This document shows, piece by piece, positions 31,536-42,739 of a DNA stretch of 64,000 bases. Below the pieces are notes generated by a model. That model saw only the letters and a program-made list of their open reading frames with translations. It was not told the origin of the DNA and made no database searches. Positions within the stretch are counted from its first letter, which is position 1. The number at the start of each line of letters is the position of its first letter. A program made the position numbers and the translations under genes. This DNA comes from Puccinia triticina (taxonomy: Eukaryota > Basidiomycota > Pucciniomycetes > Pucciniales > Pucciniaceae). The DNA lies in NCBI RefSeq assembly GCF_026914185.1, contig NC_070563.1, forward strand, positions 806,001-870,000, read 5' to 3'.

Positions 31536-32775
31536 CTAGGGAACTCGCGGCTCTGCCGCGGATCACGACCATCCTCAACCTCTCCCACGCACATTAACAT
31601 AAACATTGGCAGAATACATACCGCACAAAATGAGAGGAAATATGCTACAAGTACAGGAACCAAAATATATTCAGAAAGCAAAACTTACCCACAATATTGT
31701 AAAACATTGTGCTACTCCACCCCCTCTTCTACCACACCCAAATGAACCACATTTGAAGTTGCACATGATTTGCACGTGTCCGCGACTAAGCCTACCATGA
31801 CACCGTCCACACTCCTTGTTCTGAATAGAGCCACGTACAACTGACCATGTGAAAACAATGGTTTTGGTAGAAAAACTCCAACTTGCCCAAGCGTTTGACC
31901 TTGAGCCTTGTTGATGGTCATTGCAAAAGCCAGGCCTACCAGGAAGTGATATTGGGAAAATTTGGTTCCAAATTCCTCATCCGCTTCATGGATGACCTTT
32001 GGAAGGGCAAATTCTGTTCCCACTGTTGGCCCATTCAGTATCTGGCACCTCAAAACATGAGTTTCAATACCTGTGACTAACAGCCTAGTGCCATTGCATA
32101 AGCCTGTACATATGGTCAGGTTTTGGAGACAGAATACCGGCATGCCTTCCTTCAGCCTGAGAAATGGCAAAGAAAAGCTAGGCAACACAACCTTGCCCAA
32201 AATTTCTGTACCCACTGTCTTGTTGGTGTCACTGAGAACTTGATCAACTGCCTGGACCACAAGACAACAACCCAGCAACCGGTTGAGGCAGAGTAAATTG
32301 TTGGAATCAATGCTGACATTCAGCGGTGTCAATATAGCCCAAGAACTGTAGTAAGCTGTTCCCATCTCAGTCCACCCAATGTCAAGGACTGATCCTAGAA
32401 AAAAAACTTGACCAATTCATCAAGAAATACCAAGTGGACATGACCCGTCAAAATGCGCACCTGGTCTAGATCCATGGACTCTGCATTAGTCTTCATGCCG
32501 GTACCAAATCCTATACCAAGCAACCAAGATCCAAAATGTCTCAAGTGCAGCTTGGCATATCCACCATGAATAGAAGACGCAGCCAGGTGCATTTTATCCA
32601 ATAACCTGAATCAGGTGACCTGCAACCATAAATACAATCCAATCAAACTTGCTGAACCCTGCGCAAATATATTCCCACCTCAAAAAACTGGCAATGTCTG
32701 ACGGAAATTCCCCCCCAAACACAACATGGACTCCTCTGAAGCACCAGTTTTTCTTGCGTAAATCTCTTAATCCAT
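31536..32775 (-). mobile_element. 5'-truncated Helitron
   Basis: The minus strand ends in the classic Helitron terminus: a GC-rich hairpin CGCGGCAGAGCCGCG (31546-31560), about six bases, then CTAG followed by T. Upstream on that strand is the C-terminal half of a Helitron helicase. The 5' part, including the HUH Rep domain, is missing where the DIRS-like sequence begins near 32775. Confidence 0.75.
31712..32775 (-). pseudogene. Helitron helicase, C-terminal remnant
   Basis: Pif1-type SF1 helicase part of a Helitron Rep/helicase. The last 217 residues read cleanly and contain the late helicase motifs: GMPVFCLQNL, FAMTINKAQGQTLGQVG (motif V-like) and HGQLYVALFRTRS (motif VI-like). Upstream, the motif FRGVHVVFGGEF would be followed by FRQTLPV only after a one-base shift in a run of Gs, so the frame is broken near 32710. 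Further breaks lie between 32370 and 32700. The normal arginine in ALSR is replaced by F-R. It cannot encode a working helicase. Confidence 0.8.
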
Positions 32776-33200
32776 TTCTCAGCTGGGCATTCGCCAGTGG
32801 AGAGAGGCGGAAGAACCGCCTCACCTCTTAGAGTAATTTCCTCTCTAAATTTCAGCGCCTTAACTAAGGGCGCTTGGATAAACCCGGGAGCTATCACGAT
32901 AGGTCCCCAAGTTCACCCGGTACGGGCTGAGGGGAGTAGTTTCTTTTCCCTTCCCTTTCTCCCTTTGCCTTGTGCTTTCGCGTCAGGGTCAGGAGTCCTT
33001 CTTCTAGGAAGGGAAGGGATGGCTTTCCTTTGGAGAAAGAGTTCATGACTCTCTCCTAGAAACTTTGACTCAAAAGAGATTGGGATCTCTGGCCTTAGCG
33101 CAGAGATCTCTCCCAAAGGTAGGAGCCCGCTCCTGTAACTCAGATTTTTCTGAGCCTGGCTCCGTGCCTCTGTCTCTCCCTCAGCGGCTGTATCACCCAT
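32776..33200 (-). pseudogene. Retroelement coding remnant, unassigned
   Basis: A minus-strand frame from 33200 (starts MGDTAAEGETEA) is basic in its second half and ends after about 95 residues. After two stops a frame with ALKFREEITLRGEAVLPPL and CPAEKWIKRF follows. It lies just downstream of the RNase H stop of the DIRS-like element and may be a further frame of that element or the start of a second copy. Function unknown. Confidence 0.35.
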
Positions 33201-33240
33201 TTCTGCTTTCCTATTCCTAGGTCAGTATTTTCATTTCATC

Positions 33241-33829
33241 CTAATGATCTACTTGTATGATTAGTTCTTCTAGATCGCGTGGAACCGTAATGTAAATTTG
33301 ATCTATGGTTCTATGGCCTTCTCGGATTCCTCTGGATAGTGCGTCGGCGCGGTTTTCCGCTGACACGACTCTTTTTGCCACTAGATTAATCTGATGTTTG
33401 ATTAGCATCTTTTGGATAATCTTCCATTCTGCGTTTACAAATCTGTCTCCCGACTTCCTTTTGGTGATCACGGACTCGGTTGTTGAGTTGTCTGTCCAGA
33501 CAATGAAAGTCTTGCTCTTCTTGGCGCCGATCTTGATTAGCATCATTAGTCCCAGTTGGACCGCTATTGTTTCTAGCCTTGCAATACGCTCTTCTTCAGA
33601 GTTTTCCACTAATCCTCTTCCCAGCTTCTCTATTGAATGGAGACGGAATTGGGCCCATTTGCGGCCAATAAGCACGCCTATGCCGAAGCTAGTGGACGCA
33701 TCCCCCACCCACCCAATCTCTGTTGGATAGGGATTTGCTATCAATCTTGTTGATTTGAAGTTTCCTAGGGTGTATAGCCATTCATGCAGGTCTTTGTTGA
33801 CGTCGTCCGGGACCGGTCGATATGACCGC
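33241..33829 (-). pseudogene. DIRS-like RNase H domain (3' part of split element)
   Basis: About 195 residues with WVGDASTSFGIG (first catalytic Asp), ETIAVQLGLM (Glu), WTDNSTTES (second Asp) and the tail ENRADALSRG. This arrangement is that of RNase H domains of DIRS-type retroelements. The frame ends in a normal TAG at 33241-33243. It is separated from its reverse transcriptase (39367-40544) by the gag-only retrotransposon at 33830-39366; at the junction the reading frame is continuous across the duplicated CCGC. Confidence 0.7.
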
Positions 33830-34852
33830 TGTGGTAAGCCAATCCTGATCTACCCAGAAAACCAGCAAACATCAATCACAAGGCTGTCACACCTCAAGAC
33901 TAAATCCCATACCTCTGGCCCCCTTGTCAGCAAAGCCCAAGGTCCTCAACATCCCCACTCAATGGTCATACCCTGGATAATAGTATTCCCTCTTCCCACA
34001 CTCCCCCTCTCTTGGATAAACCCTCTCCCTAGTCTCAAACATCTACCCAGATCACATGTTACCCCCTTCTTCTAGTGTTTCCTTAGAACCATGTGCTCAA
34101 AGATGTATAAGCAACCTTGAAACCCTTCACCCTCCAAACCCAACATGATACACATTATACTAGACATAGCCCCAAACCCCACCTAGATTTTTTCTCCCTG
34201 AAACACTTCCTGAAACGCTTCCTGAAACGCTTCCTGAAACACCTAACTCCTCCTATCTTCAATCCCTAGATGAATTCTTCCTGAAACACTTCCTGAAACA
34301 CCTAACTCCTCCTATCTTAGATCATAGAATATTCTACCCCTGTTATGTCTCACATATCCCCTCCTCCAACTAGGAAGATTGCACCATATCCCCCAGAAGA
34401 TGGCATCATCCCCACCCACTATTACACCATCATGTGACTCCTTGACCCACTACTCTGACCACAGGGCTGTTTCATCCTATAGAAGTAGAATGTTCTATGC
34501 TTCCCTTCAGGTTATCCTTGTTTCCTCATGGCTCCTCTTTCTTGTGTATATAAACTGGGTTGTTTTCCTCTTCCTTTGTTCCCCATCAGATCCTGTCAAA
34601 GTAATTCAGATCACTGGTCACCTATCATTAGCCTTGCTTATGCCAATAAATCAGATTGGACAAGCTTGTTATCTGTGTACAAAATATTAGATTAGTAGAA
34701 AAGTAACCCTCAAGACATACCTCAAGAATCCTCTATAGCCACACCTTTCCATAAGAGTCCACACTCTTATATCTTTTTCTTGTTCCCAGAGAGGCAGCCC
34801 ATTAAAGCACCATTCCCTCTCCAGCTCTATTCATCCCAAGAGTAGCTCCACA
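33830..34852 (+). repeat. 5' LTR of gag-only element
   Basis: TG...CA, with a TATA box (GTATATAAAC near 34546) and a TTCCTGAAACGC 12-bp minisatellite at about 34196-34300. A 103-residue frame in both LTRs (34379-34690 here) is not convincing as a gene. AGTGGTGTCCCAAC follows as a probable primer-binding site. Confidence 0.88.
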
Positions 34853-35094
34853 AGTGGTGTCCCAACAGTGGCTTGAAGATCTTCAGTTTTCAGTCTTACT
34901 TTTGGAGTACTATTCTAATAGATAGTTACAGATTAGCTAGTGCATTTACAAAACTTCATATTTTAACAAATCTACATACCTGGACAGATTTCCCTGATAT
35001 CCCAAGTTCCCCAGGATCATCTTCAATCAACTCTTACTCCTATCAACTCACTTAACAAACCTTATCCTCCCACCACCCAAGCATCCTTAGAATC

Positions 35095-37890
35095 ATGTCT
35101 TACCAACCTAGAAGAAAATCCTTTTCTGGACCTGTCCCCAAGTGGACACACATACCCAACCTAGTAATACCCCCATTTGGTGGTCACACAAGACAAGCAA
35201 ACACTGGATCAGTACCTAATCAATTTGGAAACCCTGGACCTACTGAACAGCCCTGGAATGGAAATTATGTCCCTGCAAACTTTGGAGTCAATTACCCTGG
35301 AAATCCATACCTACCCACCAATCCTGGCCCCATGAGGAATGCCAATCCTCCTAGTTCTGGAAGCCCTGCCTTGGACCCTCTCCCTGAACCATTTCAACCT
35401 GTAGCAGACCAGTCAGCAAGTATCTCTGCAGCCCAAAATTACCAGATGGGAACCAACACTAGCAATCCTCACCATTTCTTGGAAGCCAATATCCAACTCC
35501 CAGCCTACAACCCAGAACCTTTTGGAAGAAAACCTGTCAAGATCAAATCCATGGCCAAAGGCCTCTTTTTTGATGGTTCCAACATGGAAATCAGTAACTT
35601 CATCAAGAGGCTAGAAAATGCTGCTCAACTGGATGGTGCCCTAGGATGTGATATAGCCATCCAAATCACTGTCTTCTTGGAAGGAGAATCACTGATCAAT
35701 GAGGTACAGGAAATGACTGAACAGGTTGGCCATGATTGGGAAAATCTTAAACTGAAATTAGTCCAAAGATGGGGAAAAATGTTACCTCTCCTCAAGTACA
35801 CCAGGAATGATTTGGACAAGCTCCTTTTCACTACTCAGGCCAAAGGAATCAAAACTCAGAAGGAATTCCAGGACTTCAGCATCAAGTTGGACAACCTGGT
35901 AGCTTACCTAGTTAGGTGTCAGCATATGGCTAGTGCAGAAGAAATAAGACATGCGGTACTCAACTGTGTCAGCACCCCTATCAAGGTATCAGTCTGTAGA
36001 GAGCTCCTTAGGGATAGACAAATGCAAAGCTCTGTGGATGGTTCCCATATTCTCCCTCCTTACCTAGTCATTATGCAATACATCTCCAAGGAATTCAAGA
36101 CCCTGTCAATTTTGGAGGAAGAAACAACCCAGGAAAAACCCTTAGGAATTCAACAGCCTGCAAAAATGAGTCAACAAAACCCAACTCAGGATAAATCCAT
36201 GGATCAACTCACTAGGAACCTTGCCAGTTGGAATGTCCAAAAGCCTTCCCCCTTTATCTCTTCCAGTCATGTCCCCTACAAACCAGCTCAATATGAGAGG
36301 GACCCTGCAACCCTGAAGTGCAATTACTGTCATATGATGGGCCACACCATGCATAGATGCAACCTGATAAACCTGGATGAACTCAATGGCCTCTGCAAGA
36401 AAGAAGGAAATACAGTCAGACTTCCTGATGGATCTCAAGTTCCCTGGGACAGGAATACTCCCTACAAGGCAACTGTGGATCAGTTTCACCAAGCAAAGAA
36501 GCAACCAGGAGTTATCCACTTACCCTCTGGAACACTCAACCCAAATGCACAAGCAAGTAACCTGGAACCTCAGGTATCCTTTGGAATAATAGAGCACATG
36601 GACCAAGATGTGGAAGCCTTGATGATCAGTTCTAGAAGATTACCCTTGGATTCAACGCTGAAGATCAAAGTCAATAGTGAAGACCTGGAAGATGAAGACA
36701 GCTCCCCAGTTAGACTTATGACACCTTTCTTGTCAAAAATCACATCCCAGGTCTTTGGAAATCTTGGAACCTCAGAAAAATTGGACAAAACAAGAGCAGA
36801 GCAATTAGGATCAGCCAGTGGAACCAATGAAGAAACTTCTATCCCTGAGATTCTCTCACCAAACTTAATATTTAAAGAGCCTCCAGATACTCTATTTGCC
36901 TTTGAAACTAAATTGGAATTAACTGAAGAAGAGGCCACAGAAAATCTCAGCCAAAATTTTCCCCCAGAAGAAACTCACTCACCCAAGCATGACTCAACCA
37001 TTGAAGCTAAATCTGAAGAAAAGAAAACCTCAAAAGAACCCACCCTTGGATGTTGCCAATCCTTCTTTCTAGAAAATTCTTTTCATTCAAGTCCACTACC
37101 CTTGGATATTCTTGGAGCCCAGGCAGCTTTTACAGATAGTAAAATAGACTCTTCCTTGGAACAATTCCCATTACTTTCCACTCAGAATTTTGAGCCCATT
37201 CATCTTTCCAACCAATCCTCAGCCAAATTAGAGACTTGCATTTTTCAGAAGGATCCTGGTAAACTTATAGACAAAATATCTTCATCAGCCTCCATCACAA
37301 AGAGATCAACCTTGGATTTAGTAGGAAAACCCACATTGGAATTTGGTCCACCTTTTTTTGAAGAAAATTATTCCCAGCCAAACTTGCCTTCCTCAAATTA
37401 TCATGGTGCAAATTTATCCCTAGTTGATAAAACCTCCATTCCCAACTCAGAATCCATTTGTAGTTTGGGAAGACATGTTTTTCACAAAGACCCTGGTAAA
37501 CCCACAGAAAGAAAATTGGAATCAGCCTCTCTAACAAACAATCCACAGGAATCACATTCTCTTCCAACTCACCAGTTTATCCCTATTCACCTTGAATATC
37601 CACTCTTCAAACCCCCTGACACAAGCCAAAAGGATTCTGGAGCTCAATTTTTTCTGAAATTCCTAAAGCAAATAATCAAGTCAACCAGTATTCAGCATAA
37701 ACTTCCAGTACCTTGGTTTTCCCCAACTCCCCTTCCAAAAATCCAAAAAATTAATCAATGGAATATTTGGATCCTTGCTAACTTCAAGTTCCATAGGTTG
37801 AAGGGCATGTCTCATATTGGTTTTGGTAGAACTCCAGGAACTTTCATATCTAACGGACATGGACTATCCCTACTAGTCAGAATCTCATAA
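35095..37890 (+). CDS. Gag-like protein of non-autonomous LTR element
   Basis: 931 residues in one uninterrupted frame. Residues 1-130 are proline/asparagine-rich; residues 140-360 form a retrotransposon Gag (capsid) domain (FFDGSNMEISNFIKRLENAA, LVQRWGKM); a CCHC zinc knuckle CNYCHMMGHTMHRC lies near residue 405. The remaining 500 residues are Ser/Pro/Glu-rich, with repeated PLDSTLK-, KDPGKPTE- and SASLT-like segments and no enzyme motif. In a normal Ty3-type element protease to integrase would follow here. The intact state of such a long frame without enzymes suggests selection for Gag function, or a very recent origin. Start chosen at the first ATG, which follows a leader ending in AATC. 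Confidence 0.82.
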   Translation: MSYQPRRKSFSGPVPKWTHIPNLVIPPFGGHTRQANTGSVPNQFGNPGPTEQPWNGNYVPANFGVNYPGNPYLPTNPGPMRNANPPSSGSPALDPLPEPFQPVADQSASISAAQNYQMGTNTSNPHHFLEANIQLPAYNPEPFGRKPVKIKSMAKGLFFDGSNMEISNFIKRLENAAQLDGALGCDIAIQITVFLEGESLINEVQEMTEQVGHDWENLKLKLVQRWGKMLPLLKYTRNDLDKLLFTTQAKGIKTQKEFQDFSIKLDNLVAYLVRCQHMASAEEIRHAVLNCVSTPIKVSVCRELLRDRQMQSSVDGSHILPPYLVIMQYISKEFKTLSILEEETTQEKPLGIQQPAKMSQQNPTQDKSMDQLTRNLASWNVQKPSPFISSSHVPYKPAQYERDPATLKCNYCHMMGHTMHRCNLINLDELNGLCKKEGNTVRLPDGSQVPWDRNTPYKATVDQFHQAKKQPGVIHLPSGTLNPNAQASNLEPQVSFGIIEHMDQDVEALMISSRRLPLDSTLKIKVNSEDLEDEDSSPVRLMTPFLSKITSQVFGNLGTSEKLDKTRAEQLGSASGTNEETSIPEILSPNLIFKEPPDTLFAFETKLELTEEEATENLSQNFPPEETHSPKHDSTIEAKSEEKKTSKEPTLGCCQSFFLENSFHSSPLPLDILGAQAAFTDSKIDSSLEQFPLLSTQNFEPIHLSNQSSAKLETCIFQKDPGKLIDKISSSASITKRSTLDLVGKPTLEFGPPFFEENYSQPNLPSSNYHGANLSLVDKTSIPNSESICSLGRHVFHKDPGKPTERKLESASLTNNPQESHSLPTHQFIPIHLEYPLFKPPDTSQKDSGAQFFLKFLKQIIKSTSIQHKLPVPWFSPTPLPKIQKINQWNIWILANFKFHRLKGMSHIGFGRTPGTFISNGHGLSLLVRIS

Positions 37891-38328
37891 GCCTTGCTAC
37901 CTAGTCACACTCACCCAATTTGGGGGTGGCTGTTGTTGTTTCCTCATTTCCCCAAGAGATCAGTCCCTTCTCTCAGTTTTTTTTAGATTAATCTTCACAC
38001 CCCAGCTCAAGCTCACCCAATTTGGGGGTGGCAAGCCAATATACTTCCCTTTCCTCTCATGATTTCTCCCCTCAAATTCAAGTTCATATATAGGAAAAAG
38101 GTGAAGATATAAAAAAAACATGTCTCCCCCTCAGCCTTCACATAAAATCTTTCTCATCCTCAATTTCACTTTTTGGGCATCATAAAATCTACACAACATA
38201 GTTCCTTTTTTGCTTCAGCTCATCTCTTCCTTTGTCCCCTGTCATATGCTAGCTTTTCTTCTCTCCTCAGGATTGGCCTCTTTTCTTTTTTTCTGGATGA
38301 TGGGGAAATCATCTAATTTGGGGGTGGA

Positions 38329-39366
38329 TGTGGTAAGCCAATCCTGATCTACCCAGAAAACCAGCAAACATCAATCACAAGGCTGTCACACCTCAAGACT
38401 AAATCCCATACCTCTGGCCCCCTTGTCAGCAAAGCCCTGCAAGGTCCTCAACATCCCCACTCAATGGTCATACCCTGGATAATAGTATTCCCTCTTCCCA
38501 CACTCCCCCTCTCTTGGATAAACCCTCTCCCTAGTCTCAAACATCTACCCAGATCACATGTTACCCCCTTCTTCTAGTGTTTCCTTAGAACCATGTGCTC
38601 AAAGATGTATAAGCAACCTTGAAACCCTTCACCCTCCAAACCCAACATGATACACATTATACTAGACATAGCCCCAAACCCCACCTAGATTATTTCTCCC
38701 TGAAACACTTCCTGAAACGCTTCCTGAAACGCTTCCTGAAACGCTTCCTGAAACGCTTCCTGAAACACCTAACTCCTCCTATCTTCAATCCCTAGATGAA
38801 TTCTTCCTGAAACACCTAACTCCTCCTATCTTAGATCATAGAATATTCTACCCCTGTTATGTCTCACATATCCCCTCCTCCAACTAGGAAGATTGCACCA
38901 TAGCCCCCAGAAGATGGCATCATCCCCACCCACTATTACAACATCATGTGACTCCTTGACCCACTACTCTGACCACAGGGCTGTTTCATCCTATAGAAGT
39001 AGAATGTTCTATGCTTCCCTTCAGGTTATCCTTGTTTCCTCATGGCTCCTCTTTCTTGTGTATATAAACTGGGTTGTTTTCCTCTTCCTTTGTTCCCCAT
39101 CAGATCCTGTCAAAGTAATTCAGATCACTGGTCACCTATCATTAGCCTTGCTTATGCCAATAAATCAGATTGGACAAGCTTGTTATCTGTGTACAAAATA
39201 TTAGATCAGTAGAAAAGTAACCCTCAAGACATACCTCAAGAATCCTCTATAGCCACACCTTTCCATAAGAGTCCACACTCTTATATCTTTTTCTTGTTCC
39301 CAGAGAGGCAGCCCATTAAAGCACCATTCCCTCTCCAGCTCTATTCATCCCAAGAGTAGTTCCACA
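38329..39366 (+). repeat. 3' LTR of gag-only element
   Basis: Preceded by the polypurine tract GGGGGTGGA. The word ATTTGGGGGTGG occurs three times before it (about 37918, 38017 and 38314). It has two more copies of the TTCCTGAAACGC repeat in its first block than the 5' LTR and one fewer in the second. Confidence 0.88.
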
Positions 39367-40544
39367 CCGCCTGTCTATCCACTCCATCATCCACTTGTAG
39401 AGGCTGCAGAGGTAGCAGCGCAACTGGGGGAGTACGTACGAGACGTGGTTGAGGCGGCCCACCAGGATTTCGACTTCGCTATATCTAAATGTTGCTCCCA
39501 GTTCAAGGAAAACTTGGATCTGTGTGATTTGTTTTGCTAATATATCCTCGGGCAGGCGGACTGTCTTTTGGAATCCATTCCAAATGAATCCCACGTACTT
39601 CTGTTCTTGGAGGAACGGGGAGAACTCCTCTTTATTCGTCTTCACTCCTAGCTCTGTTGCCCGCTTTACTATGTCTTCCATCTGCACATTGGATCGAGTG
39701 CTCTTCACAAACATGTTGTCGTCGACCCATTGGAAGATGGTCATCACGTCAAACTCCTTCAACATCAACTGTTTCCATGCGTCGGCCGGTCGCCCAAATG
39801 AGCCGCATCCCGCAACGCCTCCAAACAAAATTCTTGTATCCAGAATCATCTGGTTGTTGAAGGTTCTAGTCATCAGAAAGGGCCACTGGTCCGGTGCCGT
39901 TGGGATCTGGCGGTAAGCCTTCTCCCAGTCGAATATCGCGAGAAGTACCGGTTCTTTGAGCTCTCGGATGAATTTTGCTACAACGTTGAAGTCATCCCAT
40001 GTTGTAAGTCTTCTGAATCAACAAAAGAATTTACCAAGGGGATTCCTTGATGTCCATGCGGGAATGACAGGTCATTAATCGGCCGGAGAGAGCCGTCACC
40101 GTTAATCACAGCTCCTAAGGGGCTGGTTTGGAAGAAAGGGAAGTGCCGTAGCACTTCTTCTGGGCTGAAGGGGCCAAACATTCTTCCGGCATCAATTTCC
40201 TTCCTTATTGAGTCCTCAATTTTGGCTCGCGCCTGGAGGGCAGACTTGTGATTTGGCGGGGAGTAAAAGCCGTCTAGAGTTTTGATCGTGTGGTTAGGAA
40301 TACCCTGATTGAACCCCCTGGTGAAGCCTTCTAGTACATCTGCAAATTGTGGTAAGAGCTCCCACTTGCGGAGCGCCTTTTCCCACTCTTCCAAGTTCAT
40401 CTCACAGCTTACTTTTGTTGGCCACCTATTTGCGGAGGGTTCCTTGATTTCCTTGCTTTCAGTTTTCCTCACTATCTTACAAGACTTGGGTGGCACAATG
40501 TGGCTCGGTGTGTTGTTACACATCTGGCTATGGATTGCGGACAT
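39367..40544 (-). pseudogene. DIRS-like reverse transcriptase (5' part of split element)
   Basis: Two overlapping minus-strand frames (39978-40544 and 39367-about 39990) joined by one frameshift near 39985. The N-terminal part has SIRKEIDAGRMFGPFSPEEV and SPLGAVINGDGSLRPINDLSFPHG. The palm follows with AIFDWEKAYRQIP (first catalytic Asp) and QWVDDNMFV (Asp-Asp). The style matches DIRS-type reverse transcriptases. The protein is cut by the insertion of the gag-only element at 39366. No tyrosine recombinase is seen. Confidence 0.75.
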
Positions 40545-40760
40545 ACAAGCATGAAACTTATTAGATGACTATTCTAACCAGAAGAAAATATACACAGGTA
40601 TTGGGTATATTCTATGCTTTGGGGTTACGTTCCCGCCCGTTGGACAAAAAGAGGGGGGGGGGGTTGAGCTTCCTGGTAGGTTGCTCACACCCGGACCTCA
40701 ACAACAAAATTTGGGGGGTATAGGGCTAGACGACAAAGATGGTGTCAACGAAGCGCCTTA

Positions 40761-41760
40761 CTAAAAGTTTCTTCCTCTCTCCTTTCCGCCCGCTCGATCC
40801 CCGCCCCGATCATTGCCTCGATTGCCTCCTCTGTCGCCACCCCGGTCGTTGTATCCTCCATCCCAGCGGTTGCCTTTGTATCCTTGGGACCGCGCCTGCC
40901 GCCCAGACCCTTGCCCTCGCTCCGGGGGGGACTGGCCTCGTTGGTTGTTCTGGTTCTTGCTGGTTGATTGGTGATTGCCCCCGTTTCCTTTCGCGTTTGT
41001 GTTACCAGACCCATTCTCGGCTTTTATTGGATCTTGACCGGTTACTGGGTCCCAAGTCCTCCTAGGACCCCCCTTTGCATAGGGGTTCTCGGGGAAATCG
41101 ATCTCTTTGAATTTCCTAGTCCTTGCGATAATCTTCTGCGCGATTTCTTCATTGAGCACCGAGATGTTGCTGATCAAAATCTGCCCGTCTGGCATGATGA
41201 CCCAATGCGCGAAGGCGTTCATCCGTACGTTTATGTCGTAGCGGAGGCCTGTCATAAACCCATGTTGGGTCACCAGTCGATCGCAATGCCTCTTGTGGGC
41301 CAAGAGCCACCCGGCAAACTTTGGGTAGTTGCAAACCCTGATCAAGGCAGCGTGAAATCCTTGATGATTAATTGACCACTCCGCGTATGTTTGGGTGTAC
41401 TCGCATGGGTAAGGGTACCCCGTGTAGCGGTATCGATCGGTGTTGCTATCATCCGCTTTCGACCGTTTTTTGGCGTAGTGTATGATCGCCTTGTCCTGCC
41501 AGACCTCATTGAAGATGGTCAACGGCAACGGACTCCTGAGCTCTCAAAGGTTCCTTTCAAAGAATGGGGTGAATCCCACATCATGACTGGCCGGTCTTGC
41601 TGTGTCATCAAAGATAATCCCCCCTGGCATCGTGTCCGCTGGAAAATTAATCCTTGGAGGAGCTGTCCGCCTGGTGATCGGTTTGTCAAAGGTGGTGTTT
41701 GGAGCCGGACAGACTAGGTTGTGCGTGGCCGGGAGTACCTCCGGTATGACCCGCCTTGTG
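40761..41760 (-). pseudogene. DIRS-like Gag remnant
   Basis: The minus-strand frame 40761-41528 (LTIFNEVWQDKAIIHYAKK ... RTWDPVTGQDP) ends in a Gly/Arg/Asp/Asn-rich tail typical of RNA-binding Gag C termini. Upstream an open frame to about 41760 (FPADTMPGGIIFDD) joins it after an in-frame TGA near 41550. Placed directly 5' of the reverse transcriptase, it is the probable first frame of the same element. Confidence 0.6.
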
Positions 41761-41769
41761 GGTTGCAGG

Positions 41770-42180
41770 CCGCAGCCGCAGTGCCCTCCAGGTGTCCCTT
41801 GCGGTGCCGCGCAGCTTCACCACGCCTTGAAGGTGCTGTGCTGCTAGCGCACCGGGTGGAGCTCATTAGGCGCCGCTTCATGGATCAGGCCCACATCCGC
41901 TGCGCTCCTGTAAACTAACAAGATTGATCAACCATTTCCACAGAAGAACAATGTGTCATGGTTATTTTGTCCCAGATCAAAACTTGGAGCTGGGGAAGTT
42001 GCTGACCCAATTTTGTTTGCGGGTCATAATTGGTGTGTGAAGATGATTTAACCTTCCGCGTAATCTTGAGCTTCAAATGTGCAGTTCCCCCACTGTCAAG
42101 AACCATGGATGCAACACCGGAGGAAGCAACAGCCATGACTTCAACTCTGTTGTTTATTGCAATAACCAATTGAGTTTAAG
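41770..42180. other. Non-genic stretch
   Basis: GC-rich up to about 41900, with poor coding character (several stops in the frame of the gag remnant), then AT-rich without a recognisable frame. Confidence 0.35.
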
Positions 42181-42181
42181 A

Positions 42182-42236
42182 AAGCCTTACTGTGAGAGCC
42201 CCACAGGGTCTCTGTCTCACAGAGAGGCTTATATGA
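42182..42236. repeat. GC-rich hairpin element, copy E
   Basis: AAGCCTTACTGTGAGAGCCC ... CTCACAGAGAGGCTTATAT: inverted ends of the hairpin family with a different core (CCCCACAGGG). 42240-42735 shows no gene. Confidence 0.45.
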
Positions 42237-42739
42237 AAAAACCTGTACCTGGCCTGAAAGCCCCAGCAATATCTGCCTGTATTGGGCTTTTTTCACTTTT
42301 TCATTTTTTCAAAAATCAACTGTTGGCCTGTGGAGGTTGCCCTTCTGGACTTAAGATTTGCTTGGGAGTGCGCTTCTTCTGATGCAATTTGGGCCTTGTA
42401 GCTGCTGATATAAGGCCTGATCCTCCTGATTGAAGTTCCCAATCACAGAGGAAAAGTGGCTGTCTAGGGAGTGAGATTTACTGTACAGAACTGTACAACT
42501 CTATTAGTCATCTGAAAGGATTCTCAGAAAGTGATCTCCTTTGAGCCCATCTCCAGCTCATGGGAGGAGGGCAATGGTAGCATGCCTACCACCAATTTGA
42601 AGAGGAGATGCAGGTCTTTCACTGGTTCAAAAGGCGGGCAACATGACCTCTGGGAAGTGGGGTATTTGGGGGCACAAAGTTGGCCACCTGCAAAAAACAC
42701 CAACTGCATGCGGGGCTCTCACACCAGAAATTGTGGATT

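Larger units (their letters stand above)
33830..39366 (+). mobile_element. Gag-only LTR retrotransposon (TR-GAG type)
   Basis: 5537 bp with LTRs 33830-34852 (1023 bp) and 38329-39366 (1038 bp), both starting TGTGGTAAGCC and ending TCCACA. The flanks share CCGC (4 bp; ACCGC if the last A belongs to the duplication). The LTRs differ by about five substitutions plus copy-number changes of a 12-bp repeat and a 3-bp indel, so it is young. Its only large frame is a 931-residue Gag-like protein; no protease, integrase or polymerase is present. Such gag-only elements are described in plants as TR-GAG and must use enzymes of other elements. Confidence 0.88.

Noticed and set aside
34379..34690. 103-residue hydrophobic protein in both LTRs of the gag-only element
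   Set aside because: It is present twice only because the LTRs are duplicates; it overlaps the LTR TATA region and has no family features.
37000..37890. Possible envelope-like or polymerase domain at the end of the 931-residue Gag
   Set aside because: No catalytic motif, signal peptide or membrane segment is seen; it is a Ser/Pro/Glu-rich repetitive tail.
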